Shown here piece after piece: positions 46,997 through 57,263 of a DNA stretch of 64,000 nt. The notes beneath the pieces are model-generated. The model was not told the origin of the DNA. It saw only the letters and a list, made by a program, of their open reading frames with translations, and ran no database searches. Numbering within the stretch: position 1 is the stretch's first letter; each line of letters opens with the position of its first letter. The position numbers were made by a program, and so were the translations under genes. The DNA is from Guadua angustifolia (taxonomy: Eukaryota > Streptophyta > Magnoliopsida > Poales > Poaceae): contig CM070517.1 of NCBI GenBank assembly GCA_036346375.1, forward strand, positions 46,224,200-46,288,199. The letters are read 5' to 3'.

Positions 46997-47520
46997 TTTT
47001 CTTATTCTTCCTCCTTACAGTACTGGTGCATGCGGTTGATCTTATTATCATGGATCACCGAAATTTGATCCTGGCTTGAGTTTTCATTTTCCTCCTGTTT
47101 GTTTAAGATTCAAGTTTTGATGTATATTGATCTTCTATTTTGGATCTATATGGTTCCTATATATCAGATCATATGTCATTGATAAAAAAAACAAAAGAGT
47201 AAATTAACGGAAAGCTCGAGCAAACGCAAAATGTGTCGGTACCTCACAAATAGGTTTGGGGTTCGGACTTGTGAGTTTTGTTGAACCGTCTGGGAAAACT
47301 GGAATTGCCCATGGCCGGGAGCCCCTTCAAAGGAGTTAGATAATCTTTTCTGTACGAATCCGGAAGGTAGACCACGATAATGGAACTTTCGCCCGATAAA
47401 GTGCAGGATTACATTTTTAATTACCTTCTGTTCGTGCCAAATTCCACCTAGCTTCCAGTTGCAATCTAAATCTAACCAGGTAGAAAAGTGCATGATGCTG
47501 CGCCACATGAAAAAACTTGA
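46997..47520. other. Intergenic with an unrecognised open frame
   Basis: A minus-strand frame (47508-47176) of about 110 codons begins MWRSIMHFSTWLDLD. I recognise no domain, and its start abuts repeat sequence, so I do not call it a gene. Confidence 0.35.
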
Positions 47521-48098
47521 TCTGAGTTTTTTTTCTTAAAAAACTGTAATTTCGTTTTTCTCAGTGGCGTTTTTTTTTAAATTGGATTGCTAGGAGCCGT
47601 CAACGAATTTACGTAACCACGATTTTTTCTATAAGGACCAACCAGAAATCTCCTGGGTTTAAAGAACAGGGTTAAAAATTGGCTGGATAGTCTAGGTCTA
47701 AAGAGCCGGTGTCCGTGTTGAATTTGTAGAAGAACATTTTTTTACAAAATAACCATACCTAAATATAATTTTAAATCTTTCGGGTCGAAAGAACCAACGC
47801 TCATGTCGAATTTGCGAAACTACAGGGTCTTTATGCAAAATAACCGGTGGAAGGATTTATTCGTGATTTTGGAATCTTTCAGATCGAATGAACCGGCATC
47901 CGGATCAAATTTACAGAATTACAGGGTCTTTTTTGCAAAATAGCCGTTGAAAGTACATGTTCGTGATTTTAGAATTACCGGGATCCTTTTTGCAAAATAA
48001 CCGTGGAAAGCTCTATTCACAATTTCGGAATTCTCGAAGGCTTTTTCGCAAAAAAAAATTATTTTGAGGTTTGCGTACGCTCCATTTCTTCCCAACTT
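47521..48098. repeat. Tandemly repeated non-coding element, copy 3
   Basis: Three to four degenerate units of about 110-120 bp share AGGGTCTTTTTGCAAAATA, GTGATTTTGGAATC and GAACCGGCATCC-like strings. It ends in CGCTCCATTTCTTCC, the same end as copy 2 (46966-46980), which ties it to that family. Confidence 0.55.
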
Positions 48099-48134
48099 TA
48101 TATATCTATATCTATCTATCTATCTATATATATA

Positions 48135-48195
<61 letters not shown>
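48099..48195. repeat. Compound (ATCT)n(AT)n microsatellite
   Basis: TATC/TATA tetranucleotides grade into a long AT run. The open frames across it encode only Tyr-Ile repeats and are artefacts. Confidence 0.95.
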
Positions 48196-48196
<1 letters not shown>

Positions 48197-48198
<2 letters not shown>

Positions 48199-48590
48199 GA
48201 GAAAACTAATGTGCTCTCATGCGGATCCATCCGTGCTTGAGTTTGCAAAATCGGTGACAAAAATGTTCAATCCAAACCGTTCATCTTTTTCATCTTGTTG
48301 AAATGTAGCTATAGACCAAATTTCATTTTTTTAGTTTGTTTACTATTTGTTTTGCATTTTTTAAAATTAGGCTTTTTGGATGGTCCAAAACTAATTAGAT
48401 CATTGATTTTAGAAAATGCAAAATAAATAGTAAATAAATTCAAAAAAATGCGAAATTTGGTCTATAGCTACATTTCAACAAGATGAAGAAGATGAACGGT
48501 TTGGATTGAATATTTTTATCACGGATTTCGCAAACTCATCGCAAAGCACGGAAGGATCCGTGCTCTTGAGAGCACATTAGCTTTTCTCTC
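48197..48590. mobile_element. Long inverted-repeat hairpin element (394 bp)
   Basis: The left arm begins GAGAGAAAACTAATGTGCTC and the right arm, reversed, begins GAGAGAAAAGCTAATGTGCT. The arms stay similar for about 180 bp each, through CAATCCAAACCGTTCATCTT and GTAGCTATAGACCAAATTTC, to a small loop near 48390. It sits inside AT/CT microsatellite sequence, so a target duplication cannot be seen. The structure fits a fold-back or Mutator-type MITE that could be transcribed into a small-RNA-producing hairpin. Confidence 0.8.
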
Positions 48591-49306
48591 TCTCTCTATA
48601 TATATTATTATTATATATTATTAACGAACTATGGCCAGGCGGCCACGCTGTGTGATATTAGCTGTGTGTACTTATCTGCGGGGGTGTGTATATGCAAATT
48701 AACGGTACTATGTATATATTTTCGCGGACGAGTAGCTAGCTATCAATTCATATGGGCTAGCTTAAAAGAATAGAGTAGCTAGCTTATTAGAGAGATTTTT
48801 TGGGAGGTACTAAAATTTTCACAACAGGTATAAAAGTTGGTACCTTCAACCTTTAAGTTTTTTATACCTCTTGATATTTCTTCAATAAAAATTTTAAAAC
48901 CTTCTAAGGATGTTAAAAAATGTCGATATATTATGTACACTTAAAATGTTTTCATGACAGCGGATGAGAGGGACAACACGTGTAGTTAAATTAGCTCACG
49001 TGCATCTATATATCCAGTCACACGCAAGCTATATTGTGAAGATTTAATAGCTAGCTAGTCCATCGTTCTCGAAAAGAAAAGAAAAAACTTCTAGTTCACC
49101 GAATCAAATGCGCTTACTTACATGTGCGTGGCAAGGTAGTGAGCATGTATCAACAATTAGATCAGCATGTGGATCGAGCTAGCATATTTGACAAGAAAAA
49201 GTCCTTGCAACAAAAAACAAGACAAAAATTAGAAATTTGGCTTTTGGATGTGATCCAAGTGGTTCCAATAATCCACTGAAAAATATTGATATTACCTTTG
49301 AAAAGA
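48591..49306. other. Intergenic, no gene seen
   Basis: A CT/AT microsatellite tail at the start, then AT-rich sequence with frequent GCTAGC strings. Nothing coding recognised. Confidence 0.5.
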
Positions 49307-49314
49307 TCAGTAGG

Positions 49315-49845
49315 TAGGGGTGGGCATTTTTGAATTGAAACCGAATTACCGAACCGAATTAACCGATTATTTCGGTTTATTCGGTTTTCGGTTCGGTTTT
49401 TGTTTTGATATAATTCGGTTTTCGGTGTTCGGTTCGGTTTTTCGCTTCCAAAAACCGAAATAACCGAATAGCGCATATACAACACCACTTTTATAATATT
49501 CTTCCTAAAGCCACTAAATAATTCTCATATTATAATACATTTATGCATATGTTTAGTATATTCATATGTTCTATTATGCTTATATTGTAATGATATATGA
49601 ATATTGTGTGGGTTTATCCATACTCTGTGTTGCAATATGAGAAGGATTAAATCTAATCTACCTAGTGTTATTCATATTTCGGTTAACCGAAAAACCGAAT
49701 TAACCGAACTGAAATATTTCGGTTAATTCGGTTCGGTTTTTTATTTTTGGCCGAGAAATTCGGTTTCTACTTTTCAAAAACTGAATTATTTTAAAACCGA
49801 AAAAACCGAACCGATTAAACCGAAAAAACCGAATGCCCACCCCTA
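49315..49845. mobile_element. hAT-type non-autonomous element (531 bp) with CGGTTCGGTTTT-type internal repeats
   Basis: Exact 8-bp duplication TCAGTAGG at 49307-49314 and 49846-49853. Ends are TAGGGGTGGGCATT and, reversed, TAGGGGTGGGCATT, identical for 14 bp. Subterminal zones are dense in CGGTTCGGTTTT/AACCGAA repeats in inverted orientation, and the centre (49480-49675) is AT-rich. Non-coding. Confidence 0.88.
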
Positions 49846-50559
49846 TCAGTAGGTAGAAATCTTCCACCAGTTTTTTTTTCAGTTTGCATTGATCCTTTAA
49901 GGATGGTCCGAGTGACTGTGCATTCTCTCCTATTTTAAAGATATTTTCTACTTGGAATTTCATTTTTCAAAAAGCTATGGTCGTCGCCACATGCATTGCT
50001 GCTAGTGTAAAGGAAAGTTACATATGTCAGCTACATTGTACGCATGTTGCAGCATATATGCTCACCATGGCGGTACAAACTCAGCGGTAATCCAACGATA
50101 TTAAGGGTACAATTTATTAATTGAACGTAGCTTGTTGACAAAAGTGTTAGTATTTCCTTATGCCCAGTTTGCAGTACACAAATCCTAACCGAGTGTAGCG
50201 TGCTGACAACACAAGACTGAAAGAAATTACGCAGAATTTGCGTTGTTTCGTGTGAAAGTCCTAGTTTTCCTGTAAGAAATTAATCAGGCAGCTAGATGAA
50301 TAGTGCATAGGCCCGTGCACGTGTCCTTCTTGTTATTTTGCCTGTGAGGTTTCTTGGATTATATCATTGTGCTTCTGGAATCTGGATTAGTTAAAGTACC
50401 CACTCGAATTAATCAACCATATGGATGATCAGTCTCTCTCACCTCAAAACGAAATGATAAGCAGTACAAGAGGAAAAAAGTAACAGAGATTCGTCCGGTC
50501 ATTTCATGGGTCATTGTGCTAGTCCCAAATTGATTCCATATAGGTGGAAGCACTGCTAG
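49846..50559. other. Intergenic, no gene seen
   Basis: AT-rich spacer. No repeat ends or coding frames recognised. Confidence 0.5.
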
Positions 50560-51205
50560 TTAAAAACATTGTTTTGTTTTTGAAAAACAATTTTTCGGTT
50601 TTTTTGCGTTTGCAAAAAAATGGGTCGTTAGGACCCATCGGCGAATCCGCGTGAAAAATAGTGTTTAGTTTTTGGGTGTCGAAAATATTTTTTCGGTTTT
50701 TGGTTCGCTTGCTAAAAAATGGGTCGTTAGGATCCACCGTCAATCCACGTCGCTATAAATCATGACGAATCTACATTTTTTAAAAACCATGCATATTACG
50801 ATCCGCTGGCAAATACATAAGTTGCTATAAAACTGATGAATCTGCGTTACGAAAACATTTTTCCGGTTTTTGGGTGGCGATAAAATTTTTCCGGTTTTTC
50901 ACGGTGGCAAAACATTTTTTTAGAAAAACGGAGAAAGGACTGAACGTAAAAGGGACTGAATGTTATTTTTGGACTCGCTATCCCAAAAATTAGAAAAGGA
51001 CTTGTTCGCGTTAGAAACTAACGGAGGCTTTTTCAGAAAACCGGCCAGGACCCAAACGAAGTGGAAAAATATTTTCATCTCACATAAAATTACACAGGAC
51101 CTATCCGTAATTTCAAGAAACGGAGGGTTTTTCGCAAATGCGCAAGGCGACACGTGCACATGGTTGGGCGTGAAATCTTCACCGCATAAGAGATGTATTA
51201 TTGCA
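50560..51205. repeat. Tandemly repeated non-coding element, copy 4 (truncated)
   Basis: Matches the right half of copy 2: GGGTCGTTAGGACCCA, CGCTATAAATC, AAACATTTTTCCGG, then GAGAAAGGACTGAACG and AGGACCTATCCGTAATTTC, and an end with GCGACACGTG near 51150. It lacks the left half. Confidence 0.58.
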
Positions 51206-51840
51206 CTGCTAGGTTTTACCTAATGCAAATGGGATAAAAATGAACATCGTTTCGTCCAATAAGAGGATGCTCATAAATCCTGGGTCTCGAAGCTCGATGC
51301 ATCTAGCTAAGCGTAAATAGCTGGCATTGTTACATTACGATTACGATTTTTCCGTTTCATTTCATAGTACAAAAGTACACATTTCTATCACTCTCATACC
51401 ATTCAATCATCAGATTCAGTTTAATTAGAGTCAGATTCTAGACACGGTGACATTGCTAGAAACTCTAATCATTTTGGAAAGAGATCTAATGCAGTCTTAC
51501 TGTTGGGACTACAACTTAAGTATTTCCGTGTGAACCATTAGACAAAAAGCGACGTTGCAAATCTTTCGAAACGTTGTACCGATTTTCACTATAATACTAC
51601 TGTGGCAATGCATTGTAGCATGGTCCAGACTGTTCATTGGCTCGATCAGATAATCCTAACCTATATGGACAGCTTAAGTTACAGTCTCCACAGGATCTTT
51701 ATCCATTGATTTATCTCCCTTGTTAAAAGCAAAAAAAAGTTGCCAATCACCATAGATGTCACTACGTCGGTGTGTACTAGGCACAAAGAATATTCTGAAT
51801 GAAGAAATTTCATCCTATTTCTAGCCTCTTCTAACTCTCC
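51206..51840. other. Intergenic, no gene seen
   Basis: AT-rich spacer without recognisable features. Confidence 0.5.
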
Positions 51841-52260
51841 CCCCTCCTCCCCCTTTCTTTTTTTGTAAATTTAGCCCTCCTACCACGAATGCATTTGTAG
51901 ATTTGATCCTAACCCTGACCATAGAAGCGCCAGAAGGTGACACGTGTCACCTTCCATGCTCCCCTATAGCGGAAGGCCGCCAAAGCTCCCAGGAACATGG
52001 TAGCCTGCATCTCACGCTCCCCGATCATAGCATCGATGCTCCTCCTGTGCTGCACGGGTGCAGAAAATGGCTGGTGCTGCGCTCGCACGCCCACTGTTGC
52101 GACTCGCTAGCTCCCGTGCTCCCCGGGCTCGGTAGCATTGTCTCCCACGCTCCTCGGGCACGGTAGCGCTGGCTTCCGCACTCCCCGGTGCGGGAGTGCC
52201 TCATGAGGTGTGAAGGGGGCCAAATTTATAAATGCGTTCACGAAAGTACTAGATTTTAAA
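51841..52260. repeat. GC-rich repeat with CTCCCC...GGTAGC units and a 22-bp palindrome
   Basis: A C-rich leader is followed by a perfect palindrome at 51933-51954 centred on CACGTG. At 52110-52200 there are two to three loose units of about 40 bp with GCTCCCCGGGCTCGGTAGC and CGCTCCTCGGGCACGGTAGC. Open frames exist on both strands but none is recognisable. It looks like an unclassified transposon fragment. Confidence 0.4.
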
Positions 52261-53930
52261 AAAAGAGAGAGATAAGAAGAGCTAGAAGAGTACAAGCTTC
52301 GCCAGTTTATGCACAAACATGTTACCAAGTTTTGGTCTAGGGAAGTTAATTCTGTACGATCAATCTGTAGTTTGCATCACCAGAGATGAGTCAAGTTGTG
52401 ACATAAGGTGATGACCGATCTCCCTTCACTGCCTCAAAGAAAAGGACCTCAGGTTGAAGCTGTGTTTGTTGAGTGTTTTCAAAATTAGCTGAAGTGGAGC
52501 GTTAGTTGTGGTGGTTGAGTGTGTCCTGTTTTTTTTATAGCAATTGTTGTGCAGTGATGCAGGAGTTAATTTTAGCGAATGGGAGTCCACTCAAGTCCAT
52601 GAGAATCTTTTTGCACAGGAAAAATCAACGAGTTGTCAAGACTTCGATTTACTCACCTTCATCTTCAATGCACACGGATTCCTTTGTCTCAACCATAGAA
52701 AGTTCTGTAGTCTCAGTTTCAACTGAGTCGGTATCGTCCCCCTCTTCTTGGATCATAAAGTATGGCTCAATGTGGCTCAACTACCTAATTTCTCAGGCAT
52801 CATCACTGATAGCATCTTCCTTTGTCATATGAGCTAGGGGGATTTTCTTGAAGGCTTGGGCCATCAAGACTAGCAGCCATCCTCGCTCATCTGCTAATCT
52901 CATGTATGTGTGCTGATGTGCACGAGTAGCAACACCATATAACTTCAGTTTATGTAATGTATGGTTCAACTAGAATTATTAGTACAACTATCTCATAACA
53001 GTACCTCATGAGTCATGAATGCACCTCTGCATGTGACAAATTGACAGTCATATATGAAATATCACACAAATTAACCCCTTCTGAACCCATCTACGAAACA
53101 TCTTCACTACAGTTATTGTGAAAGCTACTCGCTTAGTTATACATATCAAGGATTTCGGCAAATAAGCTGATGTTACTGATTGACGTTCATGATGCTCATT
53201 CCATAAAATAAACATGAAATAGACATAATAACAAATAGGCTACTTAGATTTAAACTTACCTAGGAGGGGATTAATTTCCCTAATGTACAATGCCCTATTT
53301 AAATAAATAACAAATATGCTACTTAGATTTAAACTTGCCCAGCGGGGATTTCCCTAATGTACAACACCCTAACTAAAGGCAAAATTTCATTCATGTTTTG
53401 TATAAATCAAAATTACATGCATGCATCATGTATGTAGTACACAAAAGTAATAATAGATCTTGCACAAATTGATACAATTACGTACTATGGAATAGATAGA
53501 ACTACAAAAAAAAAAATGCATCCTCCATGTTCTCGAATAGAACTAATTAATAGATCTAATATTTTAAAACTAATCGGTGTCCTACAATTAATTACTGCAA
53601 GAAAGCAGTGAATCTACAACACTACTTCCTAGGACAAATTACTCTAAATAATTACATATCAAAAGCTAAACTGTCTACCCATCTACCCACTACCAATACA
53701 GCTACGGATCTAATCACTGTATTTGCTAACCTACCATGATTTTAAAATGAAAATCTATAAATAAACAGGATATTCATATCTAGAATGGAGAAATCTACTT
53801 GTTAACAACCTTTCTTCTCCTTCTCTTCCCCTCTCATTTCTTCTCTTCTCTTCTCCTACTCCACTCCTCTCCCTCTTTCCGTTTTTACCCAAATGGATAT
53901 GGGTCTATCAAGTTCGGCCAGTTTTGAGTT
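52261..53930. other. Intergenic, with one short tandem duplication
   Basis: No gene recognised. 53227-53375 is an imperfect tandem pair of about 75-80-bp units sharing CTACTTAGATTTAAACTT and TTTCCCTAATGTACAA. A CTTCTC-rich tract lies at 53810-53880. Confidence 0.5.
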
Positions 53931-54349
53931 TAAGGGGTTGTTTGGTTGATAGCCAACATGAGCCAAGCCAAAATTTGGTCATGCCATCTCAATTTGGCTA
54001 TCATTTGGTTGACGTCCAATTTTTGGCTCGCCATCTCCAAATCTTGGCTCGCCAAGCCTTTCCAATGCACCGAGCGGGCATGGCGCGGGCGACCGATTTC
54101 TTCGCCATTCTCGGCGAATCCACGCCACACGACCCTAATCCTCTCCATGAGCTCCCGAGCGACGGCCTAATCCTCCCGCCTCCCCATTTTCTCCGCTTCT
54201 TCCACCGAGCGGCTCTATGGGGTCCCCGCCACCATCGTCGCCCCGCCACCAAGCTTCTCCCGCCACCAAAATCCGACTCTAAGGCCAAGAATAAATAAGC
54301 CACGAGCCGGCAAGACACGGCAACAACACATACAGAGGCTCCAAGCGAA

Positions 54350-54718
54350 GCAATTAAAGAAAATGGCCACGCCCTCTCCCTGACGGGCGGCGGTGGGTCC
54401 CTCCTCTGCCATCCCCCACGTCCACCGCTTACGCCGGAAGCGCGGTCTTGCGCCGCCATCCCCACTGTGGCGTCGGCCGCCTCGGCGCTGGCGGCGTTGC
54501 ACATGGATGACTTCGTCGCGGCGCCGCTTCGAGTCTTCGAGATGACGGTGGAGAGTGCGCTGAAGCCGCTTTGGCGCCGCAGAGGACGCGTCCTTCAACG
54601 ACATCTCAGCGCTAAGAACGCCGCCTCGCCTCCTGCAAGGACGACGAAATCGTTGCCGCCTGTGTCCCGAAACTGCTCCAGTCCTTATTGTTCCTTTCGG
54701 CTTGTTTTCCTCGAATAA
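54350..54718 (+). pseudogene. GC-rich captured gene-like fragment, unidentified
   Basis: An open frame ending at 54718 includes SAASALAALHMDDFVAAPLR and VFEMTVESALKPLWRRRG. Its high GC content contrasts with the AT-rich DNA around it. The preceding GC-rich block at 54060-54300 is open in other frames (PHDPNPLHELPSDGLILPPP). I recognise no domain. The composition jump and location inside an element with inverted ends suggest a host exon fragment picked up by the transposon. A frame change near 54575 would give another reading, so the true frame is uncertain. Confidence 0.4.
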
Positions 54719-55155
54719 GTGGAAAGTGCGAGCTAATTCCGATGAGCTGCCCCTTCCTCAATTCTATTTTGTATGATGTTTTACATTTAGACTATTTAGT
54801 ACATTTTGGCCGTGCTGTTCTTAGTTTCTGTAAAGTACTAATTTAAATCCTGTCTGATTTGTATGTGAAAGACGCAGAAACACTATTCTAAACTAGTTTT
54901 GAATTCGCGATGTGTCCTATATTACCAGTGATATTATCAATTGCATTATTAACCTTTTTGGTAAAGTTAGTTTTTCTCACCTCAGTTAAATAGTCATTTA
55001 ACATAAACCAGTCTCTTGTTGCTATATCCAGAGCCTTTATTATTTTCTATCTTTCTAGTGCAATCTTGGCATGGTAGTTTTTTTTAAGAACTACTTTCCT
55101 CCCTATGTTTTGCTCAGAACAAGCATGGAATAGAACATGCGACTCATCATATAGA

Positions 55156-55930
55156 TACTAGATAAGGAAGCGCGGCGGCACGCCGCGCCCGTGAACGGAA
55201 AACAAATTTATGTTTTTTTCAGAGAAAAACGGATCACGAAAAAAAAATTTACCGCGTGCGTGAACGAAAAACAAATTTGTGTTTTTCTCAGAGAAAAAAT
55301 GGACCACGGTTTTTTTTTGGGAAAGCGAGGGAAAACGGACCACGAAAACATTTTTTCCGGGAAAAACGGAGCACGAAAATATTTTTTTTGCAAAAATGGA
55401 GAAAGGACTAAACGCGGCGCACGTCGTGCGCGTGAGCGAAAAACAAATTTATGTTTTTCTCGGATAAAAAACGGGCCACGTTTTTTTTGGGAAAACGGAC
55501 CACGAAAACATTTTTTCTGGGAAAACGAGGAAAAACGGAGCATAAAAATATTTTTTCCGGAAAGAACGGAGGGAAAAAGTCTAGAGATAGAGCTGAACAT
55601 ATTTTTCTGGTGACGAAAATATTTTTTCCTGAGAAAAACGGAGAAAGGACCTAAATGTAAAGAGAAAGGGCCTAAATGTTACGTTTTTGGACCTGTTCGC
55701 TATCCTGAAAAATTAGAAAAGGGCTTGCTCGCGATTTGAATTTAACGGGAGTTTTTTTTTGTAAAACGGCGCACGAGGGACCCAAACGCGATTAATAAAA
55801 GAAAAATTTTCCCTCACAAAAAATTACGAAGGACCTATTTGTAATTTGCAGGGACCTATTCGTAATTTGAAGAAACGAAGGGGGGTCTTCGCAAAATGGC
55901 ATAAGGGGTGACGTGGAAGCGTAGAATCGC
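55156..55930. repeat. Tandemly repeated non-coding element, copy 5
   Basis: Starts TACTAGATAAGGAAGCGCGG, like copy 2, and ends near GCAAAATGGCATAAGGGGTG. Internal units of 60-90 bp repeat ACAAATTTATGTTTTTCTC, ACGGACCACGAAAACATTTT and GAGAAAGGACC strings. It is nested in the Harbinger-type element. Confidence 0.6.
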
Positions 55931-56728
55931 AGGAAACTTGCAGACTTTAATTGGAGGATTGATTTGTTCAAGAATAGAGAAAAAGAAGCAAGTGGTAAGT
56001 GCCATGGGGCTAAAGAAGTAACTCTGAGTTTCAGTTTCTGGGACTCCTAAAGAGGCTGCAGTGGCAAATAATTGCATATACCATCACATCTGACATTTCA
56101 TGCTTGGAACACCCATCAGTTAAGGAACAAAGATATTCTGAGCATGAGCCAGAACTTGACAAACACTTTCATTATGAGTAGTGAGACTCCTTTTGAGGTC
56201 CTATGCATTTATTGAATATGTTTCGTCGTGGGCATGTGAAACATCTTGTGTGAATTGAATAATTAAGTAAAATCATATTTGCACAGAAATTTTTAAGATT
56301 TTGGTATTAAACTTCTGTTTTTTCTCTTAATTGGTTACTGTTTATTTCCTTATGCTACTTTGCCTGCAGTTCTTTTCATAGGACTTGTGAACTTTCAGAA
56401 CTTGCACATTTTCATCTTCCAGCAACAATGTTGGTGCATGATTGTGGGTGTTACTAGTTTTGAACCATTAGTCCACTGGTGGCCTTCATTCCTAATGAAA
56501 TTTAGTCATGCTCATTTAAATATTTGGCATCAAACCAAACATTGCCAATATGCCATGCCAAAAATTGGTTACTTTCTAGGGCTATAAACCAAACACCATT
56601 TTTGTTGCCATGCCAATTATTGGATACAATCCAAACAGCTTCATTTTGCCAAATATTTGGTCATACCATGAGTTGGCCATGACCAAATATTTGGTATGGC
56701 TTTTCATGGTTATAAACCAAACAGCCCC

Positions 56729-57228
56729 TAAATGCCCATTTGAAATGGCCAAGAGGATGCTGAAGCCTCGATCGCTATTTCAAATGATGATTGTTCGCCT
56801 CTGTTGTTAATTAAAATGGTGACAGAGGATCTGGCCATTTCAAACAGCGATAGATGCCGTGGTAGTCAATGGAGCATTCTGCCATCCATTTATTTGATTT
56901 CAAATGCTAAAATGATGATAGAGAGTCTATCGCGATTTTGAATTGCGTTAGAGCCATTGTTGCCATTTCAAATATCGAACGGGACAGAGATATATTTATG
57001 AAATTTCATATTATAAAGTTAATAGTAGATCATATTATTAAATATTACTAAAAAAGATAAATTAAAGGAATGTTTAGGATTTACAACTAAAAAATCCTGG
57101 CTTGAATCAACAATTCCAAAAATATTATTATTATTTTATAAAAGCACAACAATTCGCAGCTTACAAAGCGATCCAACACGACCATATCGGATATTTCTCT
57201 CTTCTTCGCACCGCGCCTCCCTCTTACG
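56729..57228. other. Spacer downstream of UGT gene B
   Basis: Contains several CCATTTCAAAT/ATTTCAAATG repeats (56740-56990) but no gene. Confidence 0.5.
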
Positions 57229-57263
57229 TTGGAGGAGGTCCAATGGCAGGCGTACTGAGCCGC

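Larger units (their letters stand above)
53934..56728. mobile_element. Harbinger-type non-autonomous element carrying gene-like sequence (2.8 kb)
   Basis: The target duplication TAA lies at 53931-53933 and 56729-56731. Ends are GGGGTTGTTTGGTTGATAG and, reversed, GGGGCTGTTTGGTTTATAA. Subterminal zones repeat CCAAATATTTGG/GCCAAAATTTGG-like motifs. No transposase frame is present. The left interior (54050-54720) is markedly GC-rich and gene-like, while the rest is AT-rich and holds a nested repeat (55156-55930). This is the layout of a gene-capturing (Pack-type) element. Confidence 0.72.

Noticed and set aside
48003..48301. Frames with long Tyr-Ile repeats
   Set aside because: They are translation of the AT microsatellite, not protein genes.
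55191..55654. Open frames of 60-140 codons with Phe/Lys-rich products
   Set aside because: They arise from poly-T and AAAAACGG repeats in the tandem-repeat family and change frame from unit to unit.
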